64,000 nucleotides of DNA from Hydractinia symbiolongicarpus. Taxonomy: Eukaryota; Cnidaria; Hydrozoa; Anthoathecata; Hydractiniidae. Below are positions 20,218-33,055 of the stretch, in pieces. The position numbers and the translations under genes are program-made. Location: NCBI RefSeq assembly GCF_029227915.1, contig NC_079875.1, forward strand, positions 30,759,501 to 30,823,500. Direction: 5' to 3'. The notes below the pieces were generated by a model. That model made no database searches, was not told where the DNA came from, and worked only from the letters and a program-made list of their open reading frames with translations. How positions within the stretch are numbered: the stretch's first letter is position 1; every line of letters begins with the position of its first letter.

Positions 20218-23200
20218 TGGTAGCTCTGTGCTTGGTAGATGTCTTATTTTGAAAATGTACACCCCCTACTGAACTGTATATAATTCATATTTCTCTCAGA
20301 CAATCCTGGCCAATATATAATGGAATTCCTTCTTGTTGGACTGAAGAAACCTGCCCCCTCCCCCCCTTAAACAGTGTTGACTTTGGCTTTGGCTGTTCCT
20401 TGAATGCTCAAAATTTAACACAAATCAACATTGTGTATGGGGGTAGGGGGGGAAGGACAGCTAAATTCCAATAGTTTTGGCCAGTATTGTCTGCATATTC
20501 TTGCTGTTGAGACTTAGTTTTTTTTGAAGGTATTAACACAAAATCTTATTTTTATGTTTTGGTCTGTATATATCTTTTTCACAGACATGGACTGTCAGCA
20601 TATAAACAGTATTATTTCTTATATTCGACGGTTCACGGGCGTCAATCGTGAAATTTTAAAGAAGTATATTCAATAATTCTTTTTTAGAAATTGACTGTTC
20701 ACGAGCATGAACCGTCAAATAATAAAAATTATATTTTTATATGTCTTTCTTATATTCGACCTTTTTTAGAAATTGACGGTTCACGGGCGTGAACCGTCAA
20801 AATTATAGAAAATATATTTGATAATTCTTTTTTAAAATTCAACGGTTCACGGGCGTGAACCGTCAAATAATAAAAAATAGATTTTTATATGTGTTTTTGG
20901 TGCAGCCAGCCTGTTTTTTTGGTTTGTTTACATTTTGACATGGAAATGAGGCTGCGATTTTGAAAAAGAGGCTGCACATGTTTCAGATCAAAAAATGGTG
21001 GCTAACAAGGCTGGCTGATGTGCTGTGGTAGCTCTGTGCTTGGTAGATGTCTTATTTTGAAAATGTACACCCCCTACTGAACTGTATATAATTCATATTT
21101 CTCTCAGACAATCCTGGCCAATATATAATGGAATTCCTTCTTGTTGGACTGAAGAAACCTGCCCCCTCCCCCCCTTAAACAGTGTTGACTTTGGCTTTGG
21201 CTGTTCCTTGAATGCTCAAAATTTAACACAAATCAACATTGTGTATGGGGGTAGGGGGGGAAGGACAGCTAAATTCCAATAGTTTTGGCCAGTATTGTCT
21301 GCATATTCTTGCTGTTGAGACTTAGTTTTTTTTGAAGGTATTAACACAAAATCTTATTTTTATGTTTTGGTCTGTATATATCTTTTTCACAGACATGGAC
21401 TGTCAGCATATAAACAGTATTATTTCTTATATTCGACGGTTCACGGGCGTCAATCGTGAAATTTTAAAGAAGTATATTCAATAATTCTTTTTTAGAAATT
21501 GACTGTTCACGAGCATGAACCGTCAAATAATAAAAATTATATTTTTATATGTCTTTCTTATATTCGACCTTTTTTAGAAATTGACGGTTCACGAGCGTGA
21601 ACCGTCAAAATTATAGAAAATATATTTGATAATTCTTTTTTAAAATTCAACGGTTCACGGGCGTGAACCGTCAAATAATAAAAAATAGATTTTTATATGT
21701 GTTTTTGGTGCAGCCAGCCTGTTTTTTTGGTTTGTTTACATTTTGACATGGAAATGAGGCTGCGATTTTGAAAAAGAGGCTGCACATGTTTCAGATCAAA
21801 AAATGGTGGCTAACAAGGCTGGCTGATGTGCTGTGGTAGCTCTGTGCTTGGTAGATGTCTTATTTTGAAAATGTACACCCCCTACTGAACTGTATATAAT
21901 TCATATTTCTCTCAGACAATCCTGGCCAATATATAATGGAATTCCTTCTTGTTGGACTGAAGAAACCTGCCCCCTCCCCCCCTTAAACAGTGTTGACTTT
22001 GGCTTTGGCTGTTCCTTGAATGCTCAAAATTTAACACAAATCAACATTGTGTATGGGGGTAGGGGGGGAAGGACAGCTAAATTCCAATAGTTTTGGCCAG
22101 TATTGTCTGCATATTCTTGCTGTTGAGACTTAGTTTTTTTTGAAGGTATTAACACAAAATCTTATTTTTATGTTTTGGTCTGTATATATCTTTTTCACAG
22201 ACATGGACTGTCAGCATATAAACAGTATTATTTCTTATATTCGACGGTTCACGGGCGTCAATCGTGAAATTTTAAAGAAGTATATTCAATAATTCTTTTT
22301 TAGAAATTGACTGTTCACGAGCATGAACCGTCAAATAATAAAAATTATATTTTTATATGTCTTTCTTATATTCGACCTTTTTTAGAAATTGACGGTTCAC
22401 GAGCGTGAACCGTCAAAATTATAGAAAATATATTTGATAATTCTTTTTTAAAATTCAACGGTTCACGGGCGTGAACCGTCAAATAATAAAAAATAGATTT
22501 TTATATGTGTTTTTGGTGCAGCCAGCCTGTTTTTTTGGTTTGTTTACATTTTGACATGGAAATGAGGCTGCGATTTTGAAAAAGAGGCTGCACATGTTTC
22601 AGATCAAAAAATGGTGGCTAACAAGGCTGGCTGATGTGCTGTGGTAGCTCTGTGCTTGGTAGATGTCTTATTTTGAAAATGTACACCCCCTACTGAACTG
22701 TATATAATTCATATTTCTCTCAGACAATCCTGGCCAATATATAATGGAATTCCTTCTTGTTGGACTGAAGAAACCTGCCCCCTCCCCCCCTTAAACAGTG
22801 TTGACTTTGGCTTTGGCTGTTCCTTGAATGCTCAAAATTTAACACAAATCAACATTGTGTATGGGGGTAGGGGGGGAAGGACAGCTAAATTCCAATAGTT
22901 TTGGCCAGTATTGTCTGCATATTCTTGCTGTTGAGACTTAGTTTTTTTTGAAGGTATTAACACAAAATCTTATTTTTATGTTTTGGTCTGTATATATCTT
23001 TTTCACAGACATGGACTGTCAGCATATAAACAGTATTATTTCTTATATTCGACGGTTCACGGGCGTCAATCGTGAAATTTTAAAGAAGTATATTCAATAA
23101 TTCTTTTTTAGAAATTGACTGTTCACGAGCATGAACCGTCAAATAATAAAAATTATATTTTTATATGTCTTTCTTATATTCGACCTTTTTTAGAAATTGA

Positions 23201-26200
23201 CGGTTCACGGGCGTGAACCGTCAAAATTATAGAAAATATATTTGATAATTCTTTTTTAAAATTCAACGGTTCACGGGCGTGAACCGTCAAATAATAAAAA
23301 ATAGATTTTTATATGTGTTTTTGGTGCAGCCAGCCTGTTTTTTTGGTTTGTTTACATTTTGACATGGAAATGAGGCTGCGATTTTGAAAAAGAGGCTGCA
23401 CATGTTTCAGATCAAAAAATGGTGGCTAACAAGGCTGGCTGATGTGCTGTGGTAGCTCTGTGCTTGGTAGATGTCTTATTTTGAAAATGTACACCCCCTA
23501 CTGAACTGTATATAATTCATATTTCTCTCAGACAATCCTGGCCAATATATAATGGAATTCCTTCTTGTTGGACTGAAGAAACCTGCCCCCTCCCCCCCTT
23601 AAACAGTGTTGACTTTGGCTTTGGCTGTTCCTTGAATGCTCAAAATTTAACACAAATCAACATTGTGTATGGGGGTAGGGGGGGAAGGACAGCTAAATTC
23701 CAATAGTTTTGGCCAGTATTGTCTGCATATTCTTGCTGTTGAGACTTAGTTTTTTTTGAAGGTATTAACACAAAATCTTATTTTTATGTTTTGGTCTGTA
23801 TATATCTTTTTCACAGACATGGACTGTCAGCATATAAACAGTATTATTTCTTATATTCGACGGTTCACGGGCGTCAATCGTGAAATTTTAAAGAAGTATA
23901 TTCAATAATTCTTTTTTAGAAATTGACTGTTCACGAGCATGAACCGTCAAATAATAAAAATTATATTTTTATATGTCTTTCTTATATTCGACCTTTTTTA
24001 GAAATTGACGGTTCACGGGCGTGAACCGTCAAAATTATAGAAAATATATTTGATAATTCTTTTTTAAAATTCAACGGTTCACGGGCGTGAACCGTCAAAT
24101 AATAAAAAATAGATTTTTATATGTGTTTTTGGTGCAGCCAGCCTGTTTTTTTGGTTTGTTTACATTTTGACATGGAAATGAGGCTGCGATTTTGAAAAAG
24201 AGGCTGCACATGTTTCAGATCAAAAAATGGTGGCTAACAAGGCTGGCTGATGTGCTGTGGTAGCTCTGTGCTTGGTAGATGTCTTATTTTGAAAATGTAC
24301 ACCCCCTACTGAACTGTATATAATTCATATTTCTCTCAGACAATCCTGGCCAATATATAATGGAATTCCTTCTTGTTGGACTGAAGAAACCTGCCCCCTC
24401 CCCCCCTTAAACAGTGTTGACTTTGGCTTTGGCTGTTCCTTGAATGCTCAAAATTTAACACAAATCAACATTGTGTATGGGGGTAGGGGGGGAAGGACAG
24501 CTAAATTCCAATAGTTTTGGCCAGTATTGTCTGCATATTCTTGCTGTTGAGACTTAGTTTTTTTTGAAGGTATTAACACAAAATCTTATTTTTATGTTTT
24601 GGTCTGTATATATCTTTTTCACAGACATGGACTGTCAGCATATAAACAGTATTATTTCTTATATTCGACGGTTCACGGGCGTCAATCGTGAAATTTTAAA
24701 GAAGTATATTCAATAATTCTTTTTTAGAAATTGACTGTTCACGAGCATGAACCGTCAAATAATAAAAATTATATTTTTATATGTCTTTCTTATATTCGAC
24801 CTTTTTTAGAAATTGACGGTTCACGGGCGTGAACCGTCAAAATTATAGAAAATATATTTGATAATTCTTTTTTAAAATTCAACGGTTCACGGGCGTGAAC
24901 CGTCAAATAATAAAAAATAGATTTTTATATGTGTTTTTGGTGCAGCCAGCCTGTTTTTTTGGTTTGTTTACATTTTGACATGGAAATGAGGCTGCGATTT
25001 TGAAAAAGAGGCTGCACATGTTTCAGATCAAAAAATGGTGGCTAACAAGGCTGGCTGATGTGCTGTGGTAGCTCTGTGCTTGGTAGATGTCTTATTTTGA
25101 AAATGTACACCCCCTACTGAACTGTATATAATTCATATTTCTCTCAGACAATCCTGGCCAATATATAATGGAATTCCTTCTTGTTGGACTGAAGAAACCT
25201 GCCCCCTCCCCCCCTTAAACAGTGTTGACTTTGGCTTTGGCTGTTCCTTGAATGCTCAAAATTTAACACAAATCAACATTGTGTATGGGGGTAGGGGGGG
25301 AAGGACAGCTAAATTCCAATAGTTTTGGCCAGTATTGTCTGCATATTCTTGCTGTTGAGACTTAGTTTTTTTTGAAGGTATTAACACAAAATCTTATTTT
25401 TATGTTTTGGTCTGTATATATCTTTTTCACAGACATGGACTGTCAGCATATAAACAGTATTATTTCTTATATTCGACGGTTCACGGGCGTCAATCGTGAA
25501 ATTTTAAAGAAGTATATTCAATAATTCTTTTTTAGAAATTGACTGTTCACGAGCATGAACCGTCAAATAATAAAAATTATATTTTTATATGTCTTTCTTA
25601 TATTCGACCTTTTTTAGAAATTGACGGTTCACGAGCGTGAACCGTCAAAATTATAGAAAATATATTTGATAATTCTTTTTTAAAATTCAACGGTTCACGG
25701 GCGTGAACCGTCAAATAATAAAAAATAGATTTTTATATGTGTTTTTGGTGCAGCCAGCCTGTTTTTTTGGTTTGTTTACATTTTGACATGGAAATGAGGC
25801 TGCGATTTTGAAAAAGAGGCTGCACATGTTTCAGATCAAAAAATGGTGGCTAACAAGGCTGGCTGATGTGCTGTGGTAGCTCTGTGCTTGGTAGATGTCT
25901 TATTTTGAAAATGTACACCCCCTACTGAACTGTATATAATTCATATTTCTCTCAGACAATCCTGGCCAATATATAATGGAATTCCTTCTTGTTGGACTGA
26001 AGAAACCTGCCCCCTCCCCCCCTTAAACAGTGTTGACTTTGGCTTTGGCTGTTCCTTGAATGCTCAAAATTTAACACAAATCAACATTGTGTATGGGGGT
26101 AGGGGGGGAAGGACAGCTAAATTCCAATAGTTTTGGCCAGTATTGTCTGCATATTCTTGCTGTTGAGACTTAGTTTTTTTTGAAGGTATTAACACAAAAT

Positions 26201-29200
26201 CTTATTTTTATGTTTTGGTCTGTATATATCTTTTTCACAGACATGGACTGTCAGCATATAAACAGTATTATTTCTTATATTCGACGGTTCACGGGCGTCA
26301 ATCGTGAAATTTTAAAGAAGTATATTCAATAATTCTTTTTTAGAAATTGACTGTTCACGAGCATGAACCGTCAAATAATAAAAATTATATTTTTATATGT
26401 CTTTCTTATATTCGACCTTTTTTAGAAATTGACGGTTCACGGGCGTGAACCGTCAAAATTATAGAAAATATATTTGATAATTCTTTTTTAAAATTCAACG
26501 GTTCACGGGCGTGAACCGTCAAATAATAAAAAATAGATTTTTATATGTGTTTTTGGTGCAGCCAGCCTGTTTTTTTGGTTTGTTTACATTTTGACATGGA
26601 AATGAGGCTGCGATTTTGAAAAAGAGGCTGCACATGTTTCAGATCAAAAAATGGTGGCTAACAAGGCTGGCTGATGTGCTGTGGTAGCTCTGTGCTTGGT
26701 AGATGTCTTATTTTGAAAATGTACACCCCCTACTGAACTGTATATAATTCATATTTCTCTCAGACAATCCTGGCCAATATATAATGGAATTCCTTCTTGT
26801 TGGACTGAAGAAACCTGCCCCCTCCCCCCCTTAAACAGTGTTGACTTTGGCTTTGGCTGTTCCTTGAATGCTCAAAATTTAACACAAATCAACATTGTGT
26901 ATGGGGGTAGGGGGGGAAGGACAGCTAAATTCCAATAGTTTTGGCCAGTATTGTCTGCATATTCTTGCTGTTGAGACTTAGTTTTTTTTGAAGGTATTAA
27001 CACAAAATCTTATTTTTATGTTTTGGTCTGTATATATCTTTTTCACAGACATGGACTGTCAGCATATAAACAGTATTATTTCTTATATTCGACGGTTCAC
27101 GGGCGTCAATCGTGAAATTTTAAAGAAGTATATTCAATAATTCTTTTTTAGAAATTGACTGTTCACGAGCATGAACCGTCAAATAATAAAAATTATATTT
27201 TTATATGTCTTTCTTATATTCGACCTTTTTTAGAAATTGACGGTTCACGGGCGTGAACCGTCAAAATTATAGAAAATATATTTGATAATTCTTTTTTAAA
27301 ATTCAACGGTTCACGGGCGTGAACCGTCAAATAATAAAAAATAGATTTTTATATGTGTTTTTGGTGCAGCCAGCCTGTTTTTTTGGTTTGTTTACATTTT
27401 GACATGGAAATGAGGCTGCGATTTTGAAAAAGAGGCTGCACATGTTTCAGATCAAAAAATGGTGGCTAACAAGGCTGGCTGATGTGCTGTGGTAGCTCTG
27501 TGCTTGGTAGATGTCTTATTTTGAAAATGTACACCCCCTACTGAACTGTATATAATTCATATTTCTCTCAGACAATCCTGGCCAATATATAATGGAATTC
27601 CTTCTTGTTGGACTGAAGAAACCTGCCCCCTCCCCCCCTTAAACAGTGTTGACTTTGTCTTTGGCTGTTCCTTGAATGCTCAAAATTTAACACAAATCAA
27701 CATTGTGTATGGGGGTAGGGGGGGAAGGACAGCTAAATTCCAATAGTTTTGGCCAGTATTGTCTGCATATTCTTGCTGTTGAGACTTAGTTTTTTTTGAA
27801 GGTATTAACACAAAATCTTATTTTTATGTTTTGGTCTGTATATATCTTTTTCACAGACATGGACTGTCAGCATATAAACAGTATTATTTCTTATATTCGA
27901 CGGTTCACGGGCGTCAATCGTGAAATTTTAAAGAAGTATATTCAATAATTCTTTTTTAGAAATTGACTGTTCACGAGCATGAACCGTCAAATAATAAAAA
28001 TTATATTTTTATATGTCTTTCTTATATTCGACCTTTTTTAGAAATTGACGGTTCACGGGCGTGAACCGTCAAAATTATAGAAAATATATTTGATAATTCT
28101 TTTTTAAAATTCAACGGTTCACGGGCGTGAACCGTCAAATAATAAAAAATAGATTTTTATATGTGTTTTTGGTGCAGCCAGCCTGTTTTTTTGGTTTGTT
28201 TACATTTTGACATGGAAATGAGGCTGCGATTTTGAAAAAGAGGCTGCACATGTTTCAGATCAAAAAATGGTGGCTAACAAGGCTGGCTGATGTGCTGTGG
28301 TAGCTCTGTGCTTGGTAGATGTCTTATTTCGAAAATGTACACCCCCTACTGAACTGTATATAATTCATATTTCTCTCAGACAATCCTGGCCAATATATAA
28401 TGGAATTCCTTCTTGTTGGACTGAAGAAACCTGCCCCCTCCCCCCCTGAAACAGTGTTGACTTTGGCTTTGGCTGTTCCTTGAATGCTCAAAATTTAACA
28501 CAAATCAACATTGTGTATGGGGGTAGGGGGGGAAGGACAGCTAAATTCCAATAGTTTTGGCCAGTATTGTCTGCATATTCTTGCTGTTGAGACTTAGTTT
28601 TTTTTGAAGGTATTAACACAAAATCTTATTTTTATGTTTTGGTCTGTATATATCTTTTTCACAGACATGGACTGTCAGCATATAAACAGTATTATTTCTT
28701 ATATTCGACGGTTCACGGGCGTCAATCGTGAAATTTTAAAGAAGTATATTCAATAATTCTTTTTTAGAAATTGACTGTTCACGAGCATGAACCGTCAAAT
28801 AATAAAAATTATATTTTTATATGTCTTTCTTATATTCGACCTTTTTTAGAAATTGACGGTTCACGGGCGTGAACCGTCAAAATTATAGAAAATATATTTG
28901 ATAATTCTTTTTTAAAATTCAACGGTTCACGGGCGTGAACCGTCAAATAATAAAAAATAGATTTTTATATGTGTTTTTGGTGCAGCCAGCCTGTTTTTTT
29001 GGTTTGTTTACATTTTGACATGGAAATGAGGCTGCGATTTTGAAAAAGAGGCTGCACATGTTTCAGATCAAAAAATGGTGGCTAACAAGGCTGGCTGATG
29101 TGCTGTGGTAGCTCTGTGCTTGGTAGATGTCTTATTTTGTAAATGTACACCCCCTACTGAACTGTATATAATTCATATTTCTCTCAGACAATCCTGGCCA

Positions 29201-30185
29201 ATATATAATGGAATTCCTTCTTGTTGGACTGAAGAAACCTGCCCCCTCCCCCCCTTAAACAGTGTTGACTTTGGCTTTGGCTGTTCCTTGAATGCTCAAA
29301 ATTTAACACAAATCAACATTGTGTATGGGGGTAGGGGGGGAAGGACAGCTAAATTCCAATAGTTTTGGCCAGTATTGTCTGCATATTCTTGCTGTTGAGA
29401 CTTAGTTTTTTTTGAAGGTATTAACACAAAATCTTATTTTTATGTTTTGGTCTGTATATATCTTTTTCACAGACATGGACTGTCAGCATATAAACAGTAT
29501 TATTTCTTATATTCGACGGTTCACGGGCGTCAATCGTGAAATTTTAAAGAAGTATATTCAATAATTCTTTTTTAGAAATTGACTGTTCACGAGCATGAAC
29601 CGTCAAATAATAAAAATTATATTTTTATATGTCTTTCTTATATTCGACCTTTTTTAGAAATTGACGGTTCAGGGGCGTGAACCGTCAAAATTATAGAAAA
29701 TATATTTGATAATTCTTTTTTAAAATTCAACGGTTCACGGGCGTGAACCGTCAAATAATAAAAAATAGATTTTTATATGTGTTTTTGGTGCAGCCAGCCT
29801 GTTTTTTTGGTTTGTTTACATTTTGACATGGAAATGAGGCTGCGATTTTGAAAAAGAGGCTGCACATGTTTCAGATCAAAAAATGGTGGCTAACAAGGCT
29901 GGCTGATGTGCTGTGGTAGCTCTGTGCTTGGTAGATGTCTTATTTTGAAAATGTACACCCCCTACTGAACTGTATATAATTCATATTTCTCTCAGACAAT
30001 CCTGGCCAATATATAATGGAATTCCTTCTTGTTGGACTAAAGAAACCTGCCCCCTCCCCCCCTTAAACAGTGTTGACTTTGGCTTTGGCTGTTCCTTGAA
30101 TGCTCAAAATTTAACACAAATCAACATTGTGTATGGGGGTAGGGGGGGAAGGACAGCTAAATTCCAATAGTTTTGGCCAGTATTG

Positions 30186-30693
30186 TAGCTCTTTTGAAGC
30201 TCACTTAACGGATGAGGTTAGGAAAGCATTGACAAATGGCAAAATCGAAACTGTCATTGTTCCAGGTGGATGTACCAAGTATATTCAAGCCCCCGATGTT
30301 TCCTGGAATAAGCCATTCAAAGGGAAGATACAAGAATTTTATGACCATTGGCTTGCAAATGGAAAGCATGCTTATACCGAAGCTGGAAACATGAAACCTG
30401 TCCCTAGAAGATTGATTGTGGAATGGGTGATTTAATCATGGGAGAATGTAACGAATGAAACATTGGCGAAATCAATGAAATTGTGTGGCTTAGCGTTGGC
30501 GATTGACGGTTCACAGGATGAACTGATCTCTTGTTTCAAACAAGGGAAAAAAGAATTACTGAAAAATCAAATGTTGAATTTCGCCGATATGGATTTAGAT
30601 AAAAATCCATCCGAGATAACAGAAGATGTGGCTGATGCTTCGCCTGACTTCAATATTATTGACGAAGATGACGATGAACTACATATATTGTAA
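30186..30693 (+). pseudogene. Pogo/Tigger-type transposase, 3' fragment
   Basis: Homology resumes directly at the array border with SSFEAHLTDEVRKALTNGK, then VIVPGGCTKYIQAPDVSWNK and PFKGKIQEFYDHW, the third catalytic Asp lying in the APDVSWNKPFK motif. A TAA at 30433-30435 interrupts the frame (EWVI*SWENVTNETLAKSMK) where relatives usually have a codon; the tail continues in the same frame to DDDELHIL and a TAA at 30691-30693. The W-D residues that should precede SFEAH (second catalytic Asp) are absent, and the pre-insertion junction would be out of frame, implying a small deletion. The fragment and the one ending at 19490 were one gene. Confidence 0.82.
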
Positions 30694-30953
30694 AGTTGTT
30701 GTATCCTTAAAAACTGCAAAAAAGAAAAGTGCAAAAAAATTAATAAACGCAAACGCCCCCTAAAATTTCAAAAAATTTAATAAACGCCCCGGACGTTTAT
30801 TCGAAGCATTACGGTACGCTACTACAACAACAAGTGGTAAAGAAAGCTGTTGCTAGAGCAGAAAATACCTGTTAAAGTAGTTTGCATGATTACTTCAGTT
30901 TATGTTAAATACAAAGTCGACTTCATTGTTGACACAAACAAACTTACAGATTA
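30694..30953 (+). other. 3' flank of the pogo-type element
   Basis: Contains two phrases AATAAACGCAAACGCCCCCT and AATAAACGCCCCGGACG followed by TTTATTCG, repeated in the same orientation with partial inverted character (cgtttatt against aataaacg). These may be the degraded terminal repeat of the pogo-type element. The matching 5' end was not found. Confidence 0.3.
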
Positions 30954-31860
30954 GTGATGAGAACGGTGCCAGAAGTGTCAATATTCCTAGTGACCGAAAC
31001 CAAATTAAATGACATCGTCAGGTTTTGCACTAGAAGTCGTTGTTGGAGTGTTCTGGGTGTCGATGTTACTATAACAGCCTTCAAGCACCCACTTCCAGTA
31101 CAAAATGGTACAAATGATCATCCAGTTATGTTGGTACCAATGCTAATTCATTCCAACGTTAATATTTTACATTGCCTTCATATATGATAAGATTCCTACC
31201 AAGCTTAAAAAACTTGATAGCATTTGCAACAGACGATAAGAAAAATTTATACGATATATTCATTGCAACGTTCAATTCCGCAAAGCACTTGTTATCTAGC
31301 ATCCAAATGAAGGACGTGCTGAAAGTGTTTTGGCCTGGGTATTGCGTACGTTGCGTAAGGCGTACTGTACGCCTTATATTGATGAAATATTTGGAAAGAA
31401 AGTGGGCTGGACAAAGATAAAGGGTTTGATGAATTGCTTAACCAAACAGGATTTTGATGAAACATTTAAAAACCTACGTAGTAAATGATCGGATATACGT
31501 GGAGTTTATTGAACACATGAATCAGTATAAAGAACATATATGAACACCTACGCTGGCTTCCACCAGAACAGCGTGTGGTTTAGTTAATCAACCAGCAGAT
31601 TACACACAAAATAACAACAAATCAACTAATTCTATGGTCAGGAGAAGCAAAGGTATTGGCAAGTTAACTTTGTAAGAGATCATCAAATTGATCCAAGACG
31701 AGGTGAATAAGATGAGAAAGTTAAAATTGATGTCTTTGGGAAAGGTGTGTGAATTCTGTATAATTAGGTGGTTTGGAATTAAATTGAATCGAAGAACTTC
31801 AAGCTAGGATGAAACGTAAAAAGTGATGGATGATATATATCAAGACGTTAAATTATTGTA
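30954..31860 (+). pseudogene. Decayed MULE-like transposase remnant
   Basis: Pieces in different frames read VTETKLNDIVRFCTR, VLGVDVT, FKHPLPVQNGTNDHPVMLVP and then SYMIRFLPSLKNLIAFATDD, KKNLYDIFIATFNSAKHLL and IQMKD. Further downstream are YIDEIFGKKVGWTKIKGFDE, YTQNNNKSTNSMVRRSKG and GKLTL. The order (GVDVT, then ATDDEKNL-like, then a YTQNxNxSxNSM motif) matches orphan MULE-type transposases I recall from cnidarian genomes, with Asp in GVDVT and in xTDD as probable catalytic residues. Numerous frameshifts and stops show it is dead. Borders are approximate because the terminal repeats were not recognised. Confidence 0.4.
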
Positions 31861-32727
31861 ACAGTCCTTTTCAGGACATTTAATTAAAAGGTTGTATGAC
31901 CTGGAGACGGTTTTGGTGCATAATTACATTGCATTTTTTACAACTACAGAGCTATATCAACTGCACAGCGAATCGCAGCAGTCAACAAATTTAACAAATT
32001 TGTCATGAGTTATGAAACTTTCTTGGGTATTTCAACAAAAATCGACATTCTCTTCCTGAGAATTGCTCATTTATCCAGACACAAATTGGTTTCTAAAACC
32101 ATTGTTAACTGCTTTGTAAATAGCCAATTCGCTCTCGGGCGCTTCGAACTTTTGGTTTAGAGCAACGAGTTTAGCATTTACTATCTTGCAATTTAGTATA
32201 AAAAGAATCATTGACCGGCATAAGAGATGTAAATATTCTTAACTGCCGGCCATTTAGTATATGCAAAATCATTGGCCGGCTGCCTGTCACTCAACATGGC
32301 GATTGATAGAGGTGACAAAACAGCAAGCTGTAATGATAATACTTGTCTAAGACAGGTGGTTATGGCTATGTAGAGGTTATACACTCTAAAGATTCAGAAA
32401 TAATCCAAAATCCTTCTTGTTGCAAGGGTTTGGCAAATTATACGATGACCATTTTGACTAACATTAAAGTAACACAGTACAGAGGAACAAAGAAGAACAA
32501 ACTTTGAATACAACAGAAAACATTACACAAAACAATGATAAAAACAGCTACAGTTTAGAGACAATAAAAACAAGAGTTTCAGTGCATAAAATAAATATAA
32601 CTTATTACAGTGAATATCCTTTACCGGATAAATTCCAAAGGAATTCATTACGAATTCGTAGATAAGAAAAAGCAAAAACTATTTACATAAGAAGCCACAA
32701 AGAAGAAGCTTTCCGTAAGCATAAGTA
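31861..32727. other. Gene-poor stretch with a short tandem duplication
   Basis: No coding frame is supported. Near 32192-32285 the sequence TTTAGTATAAAAAGAATCAT followed by TGACCGGC is repeated about 65 bp later as TTTAGTATATGCAAAATCAT followed by TGGCCGGC, a two-copy diverged tandem repeat. Nothing else was recognised. Confidence 0.4.
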
Positions 32728-33055
32728 CCTTTTGGTGGTGTACTTTTGTGGTCAGAGAATCACAGGTACTCTGTGCGGGAGACCGGGGTTCAATTCCTCT
32801 TGACAGCGATACAACATGAGCGAGTGAATGTTACCATAGCCCTGGGTTAGCTCAAGCCATGTTGGATGTTGCCGGGAGTTGTCTAGTAGAGCGCGGGTCC
32901 TACCAATTGGGTCTGCGTAGCTCAAAATGAGCATTAAATACTCTAGGGCTATCCATCTAAGCCATGGCGCCTCCTGGAAATAATAGCAGGGTATATCCCT
33001 CGATATTTGTGAGGCTAGCCATGTAAAATATGAAAATCTATCTATCTATCTGTCT
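32728..33055 (+). mobile_element. tRNA-derived SINE with TCTA tail
   Basis: The head contains a polymerase III B-box match, GGGTTCAATTCC (32787-32798), preceded by an A-box-like TGGTCAGAGAATC. The body continues with the phrase GTAGCTCAAAATGAGCATTA and ends in (ATCT)n, ATCTATCTATCTATCTGTC. A short direct repeat, TAAGTA, lies near 32724 and after the tail at 33056 and may be the target duplication. It has no coding capacity; mobilisation would rely on a LINE. Confidence 0.5.

Larger units (their letters stand above)
19491..30185. repeat. 10.7-kb array of 808-bp units, 13 full units plus a terminal MITE module
   Basis: CAATCCTGGCC recurs at 19491, 20301, 21109, 21917, 22725, 23533, 24341, 25149, 25957, 26765, 27573, 28381, 29189 and 29997: one 810-bp period, then twelve of 808 bp. 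Each unit is a 189-191-bp module (M) with inverted ends plus a spacer of about 619 bp (S). The array therefore reads M-(S-M)x13 and begins and ends exactly with M. Units are nearly identical. Private substitutions cluster at the edges (for example in units at 27573, 28381, 29189 and 29997, and in the first unit), and a GGGC/GAGC difference in one palindrome switches between internal units. No coding frame is conserved. The array sits inside a transposase pseudogene and is flanked by TA on both sides. Confidence 0.95.

Noticed and set aside
29105-29362. An 85-codon frame in the array
   Set aside because: It exists only because of a private A-to-T change in one unit that removes a stop; other units do not have it.
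19491-30185. CRISPR-like reading of the regular repeats
   Set aside because: Units are 808 bp and wholly repeated, spacers are identical between units, and the setting is eukaryotic.
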